From: Tetmemena sp. SeJ-2015
Lineage: Eukaryota; Ciliophora; Spirotrichea; Sporadotrichida; Oxytrichidae
Direction of reading: 5' to 3'
Assembly (NCBI GenBank): GCA_027382625.1
Contig: JAJKFJ010020950.1
Span: 206,551-270,550, forward strand
Length of the DNA stretch: 64,000 bases
Both the position numbers and the translations under genes were made by a program. How positions within the stretch are numbered: the stretch's first letter is position 1; every line of letters begins with the position of its first letter. The notes under the pieces are model-generated. The model was not told the origin of the DNA, did not search any database, and saw nothing but the letters and a program-made list of their open reading frames with translations. Shown here piece after piece: positions 13,320-25,451 of the stretch.

Positions 13320-14520
13320 ATGCTCAAGCTCGTCGTTCTCGGCACCATCGCTGCCTTCGCTGCTGCCACCCACCCCATCTCCGAAGAGATGGTCGCCCAC
13401 ATCAAGTCCAAGACTTCCCTGTGGCAACCACATGACACTGAGACCAACCCATTCAAGGACCTCACCAAGGAGCAACTCCTCGCCAGATGCGGAACCTACA
13501 TCGTTCCCTCCAACAAGCAGTACCCCGGCTCCACCGTCACCGAGACCCCCAAGGACTTCGACTCCAGAACCCAGTCAATTCAATCACAATCGATCTTTGA
13601 TAAGCTATGCTTTTAAGGAATGGGTAAGTGGCCCGGATCCATCCACGCCATCAGAGACCAACAACAATGCGGTGCCTGCTGGGCCTTCGGAGCCACCGAG
13701 TCCCTTTCCGACAGACTCGCCATCAACTCCAAGAACGCCATCAACGTTGTTCTCTCACCAGAGGACCTCGTCAGCTGCGACACCACCGACTACGGTTGCA
13801 ATCGTAATTTCCATAAGTTCACACTCCCTTATCTCTTTCACTGCTCTAAGCACTTTCAATATCTGTAGAATGGTGGATATATGGACATGGCCTGGGAATA
13901 CCTCGACCAAAACGGAGCTGTGACCGATGGTTGCTTCCCCTACACCGCTGGCAGTGGAAACGCACCCGCTTGCCAGAGCAAGTGCTCCGACTCTGAGTCC
14001 TTCAAGAAGTACAAGTGCATTGACGGCACCATCAGAAACCCCACCACCCCCGACCAAATTAGATCAGAGATCTTCAACCACGGTCCCGTTGAGGCTGCCT
14101 TCACCGTCTACGAAGACTTCTTCAACTACCAGTCCGGTATCTACAAGCACGTCTCCGGAGGTGTTGCTGGTGGTCACGCCATCAAGCTCCTCGGATTCGG
14201 AAACGACAACGGAACCAACTACTGGCTCGCCGCCAACTCCTGGGGAACCGGCTGGGGAATCCAAACTCACTCTCTTTGTTTATAAGATGCTAGATTGGAG
14301 GTTGCTCCTTTGCTTTTTCCTTTAAAGATAGTGAATGGACGGATTCTTCAAAGTGTTGCTATGAAAATTTAAGATAGGCTTTTAATAAGGAAGGATTCTT
14401 CAAGATCGCTGAAGGTGAATGCGGCATTAAAATACTTCTATGTGGATGAATAAGAGGTGAGAAAATATTTAATGAGGCGGCATTGAGGGACAAGTCTTCT
14501 CTTGCGACCCCCAGATCTGA
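13320..14520 (+). CDS. Cathepsin B-like cysteine protease, interrupted by five IESs
   Basis: ATG 13320, TGA 14518-14520. The signal peptide is MLKLVVLGTIAAFAAA; the mature enzyme has the active-site block QQQCGACWAFGA (Cys nucleophile), GGHAIKLLGFG (His) and NSWGTGWG (Asn), plus the cathepsin-B-type SIHAIRDQQQ. This is a secreted or lysosomal/food-vacuole papain-family protease. The germline copy is split by five non-intron insertions, each flanked by a direct repeat. Deleting each insertion plus one repeat copy removes 307 of 1201 bp and leaves 894 bp, exactly 298 codons, with no internal TGA. The gene is much more GC-rich and uses more C-ending codons than its neighbours, as expected for a highly expressed gene. 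The end is ECGIEGQVFSCDPQI. Confidence 0.93.
13576..13626 (+). other. IES 1 of cathepsin B, pointer AGT
   Basis: 51 bp between AGT at 13573-13575 and AGT at 13627-13629. Removal rebuilds RTQWPGSIHAI. A GT-AG intron read of the same bases puts the protein out of frame, so this is an IES rather than an intron. Confidence 0.9.
13803..13868 (+). other. IES 2 of cathepsin B, pointer AAT
   Basis: 66 bp between AAT 13800-13802 and AAT 13869-13871. Removal rebuilds the conserved CNGGY motif. Confidence 0.9.
14261..14332 (+). other. IES 3 of cathepsin B, pointer GAAT
   Basis: 72 bp between GAAT 14257-14260 and 14333-14336. Removal gives GWGMDGFFK across the next junction. Confidence 0.88.
14352..14392 (+). 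other. IES 4 of cathepsin B, pointer GGATTCTTCAA
   Basis: 41 bp between 11-bp direct repeats 14341-14351 and 14393-14403. The MDS to its left is only 14333-14351, 19 bp, of which 15 bp are pointers. Confidence 0.88.
14429..14476 (+). other. IES 5 of cathepsin B, pointer GCGGCATT
   Basis: 48 bp between 8-bp repeats 14421-14428 and 14477-14484. Removal gives ECGIEGQVFSCDP and the stop codon. Confidence 0.9.
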
Positions 14521-14777
14521 ACACCATCAGAGCTAGATTGAGCTGACTCTCACGATGAAGCCATCTAATCGTAAACCATCATTCGTATATCAATTACATT
14601 TGACTAAGTTTAAAATAAACTCACTTCTCCCTCTCTATCTTTCCCCTTTAAGTCGAATCTTTAATCACTAAGTTTCTTATCCCTACTTCATAATGCTAAT
14701 CTCTAAGAATATAGTAGTATCATTCAAAATATGCTCATACTCAAATTTCACTTAGCTCTATGATGAGGATTTAATTT
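14521..14777. other. AT-rich spacer downstream of cathepsin B
   Basis: 3' flank of the protease; no coding signal that I can support. Confidence 0.35.
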
Positions 14778-15530
14778 ATAATATGATGATCATCAGTTGT
14801 GAATATCTGATTTCTTATTCTCTTTTTCAATATCATTTTGGCTCTGCAAGATTTGTTCCTTCCTCACAAGCAAGCAAGCAAATGTTAAATCCAAGTTTAA
14901 CAAATATAGGATCAACTTCATGGTCAATAATATCCTATATGAGTTGAGTAGCAGTTTGACCACCATACTTGATGACACTCTTAAAACTAGAAGATGAGTT
15001 AATAAATTCAACTTATCTAAAGATGAGATTATGAATTTTTTGTCAATTATGAGTAAAGGGTAGTGGCATCTTTGTGCTAGTGAGTTGAAATAACCAATGT
15101 CACGCTTCAAACAAATCACTCTCATTTCAAACTTCAAACAACAGTAGCTTTAGTATTTAAGAGTCAATTAGTTATGAATCTTATCAGTTTCTGGTTTCAA
15201 TTTATTCAAATACCAAATATCTTAGTGGCAAGGTGGAAGATTCTCTCCCCATCACTAATCTCAGCCTATCATTTATCTTAAAACGAGCTAGGAACTTAAT
15301 ACACTAATCTAGAATATATTAAAGTCACTCACAAAGACTACTAACTCATATCACTTATTGCTAACTTTATCTCTTATAGGGATATATATCCTTGAGGCAA
15401 AATCTAAAGCTAAATACAAAGTTAGGGAGTTTATTCGATAGTCTTTTATTAGGATTCAAAATACCTCTCTTCAATTTTTATTAAAGAGGGAATTATTTTT
15501 TGCTCTGTTACTTCATTGGCTAGAATCTTT
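14778..15530 (+). pseudogene. Degenerate or heavily interrupted coding stretch
   Basis: On the plus strand three overlapping open stretches follow each other: about 14878-14997 (ends at an in-frame TGA), 14998-15175 (with SKDEIMNFLSIMSKGQWHL) and 15158-15530 (about 120 codons, including YLSGKVEDSLPITNLSLSF). Each switch needs either a one-base shift or a skipped TGA. The composition is protein-like with Gln as TAG/TAA, but no family is recognisable and no start is clear. It may be a germline-limited gene in decay, or a real gene whose IES boundaries I could not place. Confidence 0.35.
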
Positions 15531-15849
15531 GAAAGCCCATATTTTTCTTCCTTTAGATAACTATGTTATAATGCAATCTGTGACTAGGACTGCTTGCTAG
15601 TATATATTCTCAAATTTTGACATTTATCTTATCTTCTCTCCTCATTAATTCAACAAGAGATTTATCGTAATGAATTGAAAATAACCATAAATTATTAAGT
15701 TGTAAACAATCATGCAAAAGGGCCTATTGCTAAAGTTTCTTTTCAACCATCACCACCACCAGTAGAAAGGAGGGATCCCTTAAACCATTCCTTATTAAAT
15801 ATCCTAGAGAGTGAAATGTGGATAGAGGAGTACTTAGATCCTCGTCGCT
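15531..15849. other. Spacer upstream of DnaJ gene
   Basis: AT-rich 5' flank of the DnaJ gene. No coding signal, repeat or RNA gene recognised. Confidence 0.35.
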
Positions 15850-17270
15850 ATGAGAAGAAGTTTTGCAACTGCTCCTTTGAAAAAGCCTCAGACATGCTTC
15901 TATAAAATTCTGAATGTGAGTGCCAGAGCCACTCCAGAGGAAATTAAGACATCTTACTACGAACTAGGTAATCTATAGTTTAGAGTTTTTCCTTCACTTC
16001 ATTTTTACCTTAATTTAACTTTTACTTATAGCTAAGAAGTATCACCCAGACACTATCTAAGATGAAGATAAACAAGGAGCATAGGTAAGTAACTTATTAG
16101 TGTTGTTAGACTTGAATGATAGGAACGGTTCAAAGAAATCACTGAGGCCTATTCTGTATTAGGAGATTCAGAGTAAAGGCAAAAGTATGATAGACTTTTA
16201 TTTGGCGACTCAGCTGCAACCTCAGACTTCTCAAATTAAGACGCCTATGACTACTGGAGAGAAAGAGATCCAAAGGGCTTTAAAAGTCAAAGAACTAAAG
16301 AGCAGCAAGAGCAAGATCGTATTAGAGAGAAAGTCAGGAATTAATATCATTTCTATTATCTTAAAGAAGAAATTATATTGAATGCACAAGGCTATGATGA
16401 ATTTTTTGATCGCTATGAAAATCATAGAGAGAAGAACTAAGCGAGAGAGCACCTCTTGAGGGGAGAGGGATTCTACAATCTCAACAAGAAATATGGAACC
16501 GACTATGATTACTATCAGGAGGTTATGTAAATTCCATCCGTTTCATATATTTATGAAGGCAGATGAAGAACACAAAGACAAATATGTTTAGTTCAGAGAG
16601 AACTTTGCAGAGGAAAATTACTGGGACACGAGGGCTAACTCAGCCTACTACTCTCAGCCTGCTAGTACGAGAGCGTGGCTGACGATGAAGAAGGTAATGA
16701 GCTTTTATTGGGATTTAGCTCTGGTGTGGGGCGGCTTCGCACTCCTTTTCGTAGTGTACAACGCCAGCACTACTTCTTCAAAGACCAATCAACAATGTCA
16801 ATTAAACGCTTTTTATCTTAATCTTCATATGAGTAGATCTATTTGCCTCCTCTCTATCTCTTAATCTTAATGAAGTTTGAAGTTTAATTCTGTGTTTGGT
16901 GAATGTGTCTCATGCATATCTATAGATAATTAAGACTCGGTCACTGGAACCACTTGAGATAGTGCAGGGCCACTCCTACTATGATAACAAATACTCGCCT
17001 GAGGATGACTTCGCCCCTAACAATAAAACTCAAGCAGTCGCTACTCTTGAGAATTAGCAAAAAGTATAGATGCCCACCTTTACTCCTGATCTAAGCACTA
17101 AGCCAAACTATAGCTACTCAGTTCCTAAGACTGCAAATGAAAATGGAAAAAATGAAGCATAATCAAATAGTAAAGGTGAATAAGAAAATTCAAACTAGAA
17201 AGAAAAAGAGGAGGAGGAATCTGAATTTGATAAGCTTTTCAATAGCAGAAGAAGAAAGAATTCTAAGTGA
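15850..17270 (+). CDS. DnaJ (Hsp40) domain protein with C-terminal membrane segment
   Basis: ATG 15850, TGA 17268-17270. The start MRRSFATAPLKKP looks like a mitochondrial presequence. The J-domain follows directly: CFYKILNVSARATPEEIK, then KKYHPDT with the HPD triad that stimulates Hsp70 ATPase, then FKEITEAYSVLGDSEQRQKY. Introns: 15968-16031 and 16085-16122, both GT-AG with exact frame. A 23-bp IES follows at 16528-16550. Near 16700 is a single hydrophobic segment (DLALVWGGFALLFVVY), so the protein is probably anchored. The tail is charged and Gln/Glu-rich. The junction around 16795-16923 (ends in CTATAG) is not resolved to frame. It is a probable mitochondrial J-protein; which pathway it serves is unknown. 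Confidence 0.85.
16528..16550 (+). other. IES in DnaJ gene, pointer TTATG
   Basis: 23 bp between TTATG 16523-16527 and TTATG 16551-16555. Removal reads EVMKADEEHKDKY in frame. A non-canonical intron GTTATG...GAAG would also keep frame, so confidence is moderate. Confidence 0.6.
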
Positions 17271-17752
17271 AAAGAAGAATTATAATTCAAGTTTTATTTC
17301 TTGCTAATTTTTAAATAAAACTCAATCTTGCTTGATCATCAATATCGGGAATCAATCTTAACTACTTCTTGATCTGATTATAATGATCTCTGGAGAATAA
17401 GAATTTGAAGATGTCTGTGGTACAAAGATTGCAAATAAAAATAAAAAAATATTAAGAAGAATTTTTATAACAGAGCATAAACTTTTCCTAAGAAATTCAA
17501 ATTAAAGCAAAAATCTTTCGCATTAATTTATAAATACTGTTTATGATCATGTATGTGTGCGGGAGTCTGTTTTCCTTATATCAAGTTAAAAATAATCTTA
17601 CAAGCGAATTTGAAATAAATCTATATCGATTTTGACATAATTTCTTCCTTAAAATGTTTTTAATGTTGAATTTAAATATAAAGCTCTCTTTCAAAAAATT
17701 TATTAGAACATCATCAGTAAATTACAATTGTGAATTAATTTGTCAATTCTTA

Positions 17753-20700
17753 ATGGATAATTTGTCAGAATTAGGTCAAAAAGATATTCCAGCTGACACT
17801 ACCAAGCTTGCCATTCTCATTGGTATATCCGCCTATGATCTCTCAGAATATTCTCAAAATGATCTTAAAATCTATACTTTATAATTTCACTATAATTATC
17901 CAAGCAAACTCTCACATTAAGAACTTTCCTATGTCCTCAGAGATTTGAGAGTGATGAGAAATCATCTTTAGAAGCACCATTTCCAGACTTTGATTTTGCA
18001 AGACTGCACTTCTGCAGAGTTGGAATCATACTTTGATAAACTAGCAAATTTCAAAGCCCTCAAATACCTTTTCATTTACTTCTCTGGGATGGGTTTCTCT
18101 CTCGGATATGATATAGAAACAAATTATAGAGAGGACCTTCGACTTACTTAATAATAATATCAAATCTATACATATTAACCTCCTGTCTTTGTGTTTACAT
18201 TTATTGTTAATAGATTTGCATAATGCCAGATTTAAGCACCTTTAATCCCAGAAAGGCTATAAAACCTCGATTGAAAAACTCTAAAAAATTCAGATCTTGT
18301 CTCGTCCTGGCCGACCTTTAAACTCCACCCTCCTCCCTAGTTCAAAACTTAATAGAGAACGAGTCTTTATTAACTGCGAAGAAAAAATTGAGGGTGTTAA
18401 ACTCTACTGATAGGATACTCTTTGAGCATAAGCAATGGTACACCTTTAACTTCATCTATGATGATGAGTAGGGATATCATAAGTACTACCCGCCAGAACA
18501 GATTTCACTTGGCTCTCAGATTTTTATATCCTCCTTGCTAAGCAATCAATTTTAGGACAAGAAACTTGAGTAAGTTTATTTCAGTTATAGCCTTGGAGAT
18601 CTCAGTTGATCTATTTTCTGAATTTTTAGTTCTCAATAATAATCTTGAACATAGGAAATATTTGTAAGCGAAAAGCTTTTCAGATGTGCTGAACTATCTG
18701 TATCGACCGCGAACCTTAAAGCAGAGGGAGGCTTGTGAGTCTTCCTTGAAATTCATTATCAGAGAGAAAGACAGGGAAGGCAGCTGCATAGATTAAGTTT
18801 CATTATTGGCTAATCATAATAAATTGAATTTAACTTTGCAAAAAAAGGTATAACTTCTATATGGGCGGTATATATTATCATAAATTAATTTTTAAGTTCC
18901 TAAAGTAGACCCAAAATATAAGAAAGGCCATCCCAAAATTAAACTGCCTCTATGTGAGAATCTCTTAAATAAATGTGTATATTTGATAGTATAAAACATA
19001 TGAAATTTGAATGTCTTTCAGATTGTGGCTTAAGATTTAGCTTACAATAATTATTATAATCATGATTTGACTTTGAGTATATATGTATGTTTAGAAGCTA
19101 TGGATCAGTACTGCCCTCTGCTGGACTCTATAGACATGTTAAGGGACGACCATGATACAAGGATGTTCATCCTGCCCTCGCGAGAACAAGCAAACTAGAG
19201 GAGATGGCTCTTCGCTTTTAATCAATCTCAAGTAAATTTGTTTGACCTATAGACGATGAAACCCAGAGAATTAGCTAGATTACCCTTCGAATGGACAGTC
19301 GGATTCATTAATAAATAAATAGACATCTTAAATAATACAAATTTAAATCGGAGGGAATCTCTTTTACATCAAGAAGGCCAATTACTCCATCAGAGATAGG
19401 ATTTTGTACGTTCTCTCAGAACAGAATAAATAATAAATAACTTTAGATAATTAAGAAAAGGCATTAATTTGTAATAAGTTGTATGCTATGGAGATTATAG
19501 AAAATGAATTTAAGTTGCTGGCAAACTTCGAGATGGAATAGTACGAGATCTCTGACTTCACTCTCTTGGAGGAGAGTTTTTTAGTTGTGGTTCTCAATAC
19601 TAATGAGCTCCCTATAGACATTAGAATATATTTAAATAAATTAGGATATATTTGAATCTTGAATTAAAATGAGAAGGAGTGAGCCAAACATAGTTGTGAT
19701 AAATTATAGCAAAGATTAAAACCGTTTTCTCTTAATTCAGAAGATACCTGAATTCAACAATGGTAGCTTATCTCAATTGAAATCCTACTTCAATGAATGA
19801 CTAGCAAATTTTTGCTGTACTTATTACTAAGTTAATTTTTTATTGATTATGAAGATTGCGGGATATGGGAGGTTCGGGGCATGGGCTGGAAGAATATTAG
19901 CTCCCCCTTCTACGAAGTTTACTGCCTAATCCACAAGCCTTTTATTTAAACAGATATCGATCAAATCGAAGGTCAGCAATTCAACTACAATTTAAGTAGA
20001 GAGCAGATGGAGACTTTCCTCTACCCCTCTGTCTCGGAAATTTAGTCAACTCTAAAGATCGTCTCCTATGGGAAACTTGAGGATGGCACCTTATTTGTAG
20101 CTCATTCCTCCTCAATTGCATTCTATGACCAAAGAATGAGGAGCGTTAAAAAATAGTACAAGTTTCAAAGCTCGTTTTACATTTCAGATGTCGTATCTCT
20201 CTCTAGTCAAAATTTATTATCAAATTCCCATATCTTGGTTTAAAAATGAAAGGAAAAGGAACATCAAAAGAATAATTTTATCAAAATATAATTATCTATA
20301 GAATATTTCAGCTTTTTTTGGGAAGTTATATTCCATTAGTTGAGAATATATTTCTATGAAGCATAAATTTGAAATATAATGATTTCTTCTTTTTCTTGTA
20401 TGAATGTTAAGTCATCTTGGGAGTGGAGAATACGATATGGCTCTTGTAATTACTTATTTAAAGTATTCTAAATGAAAAAAAAAACTTTAACAGTTTTTAT
20501 TTGTTAATTACAAGCAATAAGATTTACTTGGCACATTTCAAGCACTCTGAACTGATTACCATAGCGTGCACTTACTTCAATAACTCTTCTTTTGGAGAGG
20601 GAGCGTTCCTAGATCTAAGAGGAGTATAGAATCAAAACAATAATATTGCAAATCTTAGCTATAATTTTGAACTCCTTGAGAACGAGGAGTAAGAGAAAAA

Positions 20701-20866
20701 GCCTCAAATAGAAATTAAAGAGGAGAAGACTCAAATGGATTCTAAATCAACTCCTCCCAGTGTAAAGTTCTGGGTCAATTCAGTTTCGTCAAGGGAGGCC
20801 AGGCTTTTATAATTTTAATTGGAGAATGAGTTAATAGAAGTGCTGAATAAGTGTAGTGAGATATGA
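17753..20866 (+). CDS. Caspase-fold protein lacking catalytic His and Cys, with propeller-like C-terminal region
   Basis: ATG 17753 (an upstream in-frame Met at 17654 is less likely), TGA 20864-20866. The N-terminal region looks like a caspase p20: KLAILIGISAYDL (first beta strand), DLRVMRNHLQKHHFQTLIL, then LKYLFIYFSGMGFSLG where peptidases of clan CD have YFSGHG; the catalytic His is Met. After a short intron (GTCTTTGTG...TTAATAG, near 18200) comes FRSCLVLADLQTPPSS at the place of the nucleophile strand, with no Cys in the usual position. The rest (18700-20866) is a run of short beta-rich blocks such as RRWLFAFNQSQVNLFDL and LEDGTLFVAHSSSIAFYDQR, which resemble propeller blades, ending in a Lys/Glu-rich tail. 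Exact exon/IES joins after 18560 are not all resolved. The caspase assignment rests on pattern only. Confidence 0.6.
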
Positions 20867-21269
20867 TTGGAATGAATTTCGAATTATTTTTAGCTTATTG
20901 AAGGAATGAACTCGCAAAGTGTAATTTATCGATTTTGAATATCTTGTTTCTTATCTTAAACATCAATAAGGCTTTTATAAAGCATTTGGATTCTGGTATT
21001 TACAAAAATTAGTAAAAATAAGTAAGATATATATTCCATATTCAGCCTTAAATTGTAAAATCATTCTTCATTTGCTGCTCTAATTAAATTAATAATTAAC
21101 GTTTTATTTCTCATAACTTGTTTTCGACTATCTTCTTCTTCTTTACTTGTTTGGATAATAAATATTAGAAGGGACCTTCCCTATTTCATTTCATGATTAG
21201 TTTGAAGTATATTATTTTGTTAAGTAGGGGAGAGATATAATTCATAATTTAGTTTTAGAAGTTCTTTTG
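20867..21269. other. AT-rich intergenic spacer
   Basis: Between two plus-strand genes. No gene seen; expected to hold a promoter and chromosome ends. Confidence 0.35.
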
Positions 21270-24200
21270 ATGTTAAGAAAGACACGCAGGCTTATCAAGC
21301 AAGCGGACTTGTATGGATACCCTATCAGTCTGCAGTACAAGGGGAGGAGTACCTACCATACCTTTTTCGGAGGAGCAGTCACAATCCTCTCTCGAATAGG
21401 AGTCTTCATTTTCTTGATAGTCCTTGCAAACAAGATACTCTCGCATTTAATAAGTAGTTTATACAAGTGGAATTTTTTAAACTCTAAAGAGAGAGTGTGG
21501 TTTCACAAAGATTCGAATATCAGACTTGTTAAAAAGTGAGTGGTTTTTATTAGAGAAAAAAGATTTTTTAAATGAAAGACTTTGAACGACAAGAATGTGA
21601 TGGATGTCAGTACTGAGAATTTTGACCTAGCCATAGGCATCTAATTCTACGATGGCCAAAACCATAGCGATGTAAAAGCAAACATGTGAATAATCTCAAA
21701 TATATGAGCTTGACTTTTTAAATATGTAGAGCTACCTCTCCTTCAACATCGACACTCAGGAAATGATATACACCTCAGACGGAAGAAGTAAATTGAAACT
21801 TAGTCAAGTTGCTATTTATGAATGGAAGCGGACAGTCATATGTGAAGCGAGTGATAACTCCATTAAATTTGACCAACTGCACCCTTGACAGATTTCTGGC
21901 CCACACTGAAGAAATGGAAAATCTTGGCATTTAAATTTTTCATAAATTATTTTTGCTAAAGGCATTAACATGCCTGGATGGCTCTGCCCATAAAACTTCA
22001 GCTTAACTTTATATGGGAAGCCTGAGAGCGCCTCAAAAAAGATAAACAAAAATTTCTAATCTAGGTTTAAGAATATTCAAATTTTTTATTGAGATGATAA
22101 GAATCAGGGTATTTCCTTGTTAGAATACAACAGATTCAACAACTATTTGCAAGCCCTACTCAGAGATACAAAAGACCTTCTAACTCGCCTCCATCAACCT
22201 TGCTTATAATACTCAAGCGAGAAGTATTTAATTGATTGCGTTTCTTAATTCGTACTTCGATGAGAAGGAATTCAGCAAGTCACCTGTCAAGAGTGAGGTC
22301 AAGCAGATACAAAATAGAAATATTGCTTATTCTTTATTTCAATTTGAAGATATTCTACAACTACAACTTCAACCAGTCAATGCAAAAAATAATGTACCTG
22401 TAAAAGTCATTCCTCACAACCTATGATTCTAATTATCCTTTTATAATTGCTCATCCCTTTTTATTTTGTATGACAACTGGTTTTCAACCCTTTTCTAAAA
22501 CAAAGGTTATCAATTTTACAGTCTGAGTACCATCGATACGAACGTAGGAATCATTCAACTAATCTAAAAGACTATATAATCTAATGTTCATAATTTTGAT
22601 TCAACCCTCTCTTTTAGAGATGCTACAGATAAATATCTACCAGTCAAATTAGATAGTGTACCTGAATAGATAGGTTACTAGTTTAATTGACATATTGGCT
22701 ATCTGTATTATAACAACAAAAATATTTCTTTGCTTTAATACTGTGGAGGGTTTGCTAACATTTTAATAATTATTTCACGATATTTCTGCAAGATTATTAC
22801 CATTAAATTAAATCGCTTTTTTTCCTTTACTATAATTTTGCAAGATAGTTTCGAAGCCCCTCTACTACCAATCACTTTTTAGTAAAATTTTCATTTAGCA
22901 AAATCCACCCACTAGCAACATCTAAATTCATTATAAGTTATTAAAGTATAAAATAGCAATTCTTTAAAGGCAGATAAGAAAGATCCATTGCAACGCTTTC
23001 TATTTCTGGGAGGTAAAATTTAAGAGGGCCTCAGAGGATGCAATTATAAGCTTTTCCGATTTACAAAATGAAGATAAGACATAAAATGGAAGCAGCTAAG
23101 TATAAAATATGGTGCAAAAATAAACTTCACAAATTTAATAGACAATAAGGTTATGAAGTATGATAGATAGATCTGAAATTATTTGCTGTTGCCATATTTT
23201 GTATAGGAAAATTAATCTGCATAAATTGATTGTTCAAGACTAAATTATACAATTATAAAGCTGATTTCTAGTTAATTAAAAATCTTGATAGATATTTTTG
23301 GCATTATTTGGTGCTATAAGATTTAGAATAGACTTCAGAATTCGCTTCCTTCTACAAGATTGCTAATTCATAAAATCCAGAGCTATCTCAAAGTCTGAGA
23401 CCTGCTTTGGAAAACAATGACAAAGGCTATTTAGGAGAGTTAAAGCGATTGCTTTTGAGTTGGCTGCAGATGCGAAAGAAGCCGGAGCTCAACGCTTGCA
23501 AACTTTTCTTTTGAAAAATGTGGTGTAATCGCACTCTTTCAATCAACCGAATGCAGGATCTTAAACAGCAATTAATTTTATCAATAAAATAAATTTATAT
23601 CTTTATCATGAGGCTCATCAAAAGTATGAAGAGGTAGTTGATATTTATAGTAAAATACCATATTTATTCATAAAAATATTGATGCTTATTATTAATTTAT
23701 ATTAGAAAGATAATAAAAGCTGTGAGGGATGTTAAGATGATCAAGAAACTCTTTATAAAGAAGTATCATAATTAAATGATATAGAAATGCAGGTGTAAAA
23801 TATTTTATCAAAGGAAAGCTATGAAGGAATTTCAATCTAATAGAATTCTGTTTACTAATCTTACAAATATAATGCATTTCATATTCTTAAAAATAAATCT
23901 ACATCAAGAAAATAAAAACGGAAAGACTCAAATGACAAAAAAATTACAAGATAAGAAAGAAGAGAAATTACCTATGAACTTTGAATCTATTTTCTCTAAA
24001 ATGCTGAGCTCCTCCTTAAATATTGTAAATAAATTCATAACCACAATTTTTTACTTATTTTTAGTAAATAAACTTTTTGCAATTATCTTCTCTTAAAGAA
24101 AAGATTATTTTTTAAAAATAATTTTATCTCTTTTTCAAAATTAATTCCTTGATTTAATTAAGTCCTCTAAGAAGAAAAATATTTTGATTGTAGCTAAATA

Positions 24201-25141
24201 ATCCATAGTCTATTTTCCCTTGCTTAAAATTAAATTTTAAGACTTCTATATTGACAAGAAACTGATTCTGACTTTCTTAAAGCTGAATGGCTTTGATTAA
24301 GCAGATTTTAAATAGAATAAGGTTGCCGTCCGCAAGAAAGTAAGCGCAATCTCTACTAAAATAGATGAAAGAGATAGAACTGCTGCAACCTCCTCTCTTA
24401 TAAAGCTAAGTCCGTGCATTTTAGACATCGATACTTAATCGGACATTACTAATACTCACAAACCTATTTCACAGGAAGAAGGACAATCTAGTCCTATCAG
24501 AAAGCGCAAAGTCAGAGTCTAGAATATTTCATTTACTATTTAGAAGGGCAGGTCAATGAAGTGCAAAGACATCAAGAACATTTCTATGCATTTACTAAGT
24601 TTACATCTTTTCATTCCTCAATAAATTATGCAAAGTGCTTTTGAATCGCTGGACCAGAAAACAAGAATTAAGCTTGGTAGACTCACAGACAGCTCTGGGA
24701 ACAATAAACTTGAAAAGAAGGAGGAAGGCCTATCATCAGCAATTGATGCTTCATAGAAAACTGAGTTAGAGCTTTTAAAAGGCAGATCATACTCTAATGC
24801 AAAGCCAATTCTATAAAAGCGAAAGGATTTCTTTATGAAGGGATTTAATTTTTAAGTATTTTTCTAGCTTAAAAATTAAGATTACGCTCACCTTTAACAC
24901 ATAATTCAGAGAGAAAACTTTTGGATAAACATTCTTAAAGCTTCCCACTCGCAAGAATAATAGGACAAAACTAGATTCATTCTTCGTTTTTAGACTTCGA
25001 TCATTTTTAAAATTATTCCTACGTATTTGTGAGAGTGATCAAGAAATTACAGAAATCATGAAACTCAAAAACTAAGGAGGAGTTAATTTTAAGAAGAGAG
25101 AAGGGTCACCCGGAAGAGCCTTAAACAAAAGACTGAGCTGA
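21270..25141 (+). CDS. Large ciliate-type transmembrane protein (YGYPISLxYKG family)
   Basis: ATG 21270, TGA 25139-25141. The start KQADLYGYPISLQYKGRSTY and the following HTFFGGAVTILSRIGVFIFL (first membrane segment) are the signature of a large, uncharacterised ciliate membrane-protein family. Further family blocks: NLTNCTLDRFLAHTEEME, GINMPGWLCPQNFSLTLYGK, STTICKPYSEIQKTFQLASI and NTQARSIQLIAFLNSYFDE, then a second membrane stretch near 22745-22830 (YCGGFANILIIISRYF). The C-terminal third (24150-25141) is cytosolic, basic and charged (KKKNILIVAKQSIVYF and onward). Introns or IESs sit near 21540-21585 and 21685-21727. One-base frame slips occur near 21935 and 23030. Function is unknown for the whole family. 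Confidence 0.75.
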
Positions 25142-25451
25142 TTTTTTCCCTTTCTCTTCAATTTAACTGGTAGAAATTATTTACATCTTTTTCATATTCT
25201 TTAAATTTACTATATTTCAGAATTTGTTATTAAAATCTTCTTTTTCTCTCAATTTTTTTAGAATGATTAGGGAGAAAAAGTTTCATAAGAGATGGTTTAA
25301 TCTATTAAATTATTTGCATTGGGCAGAAATATTCATATTATTATAGTCATAACATCATCTATCTATATTTATGATCTTATGATATTTTAAAATCAGAATT
25401 CGGCAAAATCAATCTTAATGGAAAGTTAAACTTAAAGATTATTTAATAGAC

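Noticed and set aside
13755..14325. Overlapping frames in the other strand and in a second frame across cathepsin B
   Set aside because: Shadows caused by the GC-rich, C-ending codon use of the protease gene; only the protease frame has conserved content.
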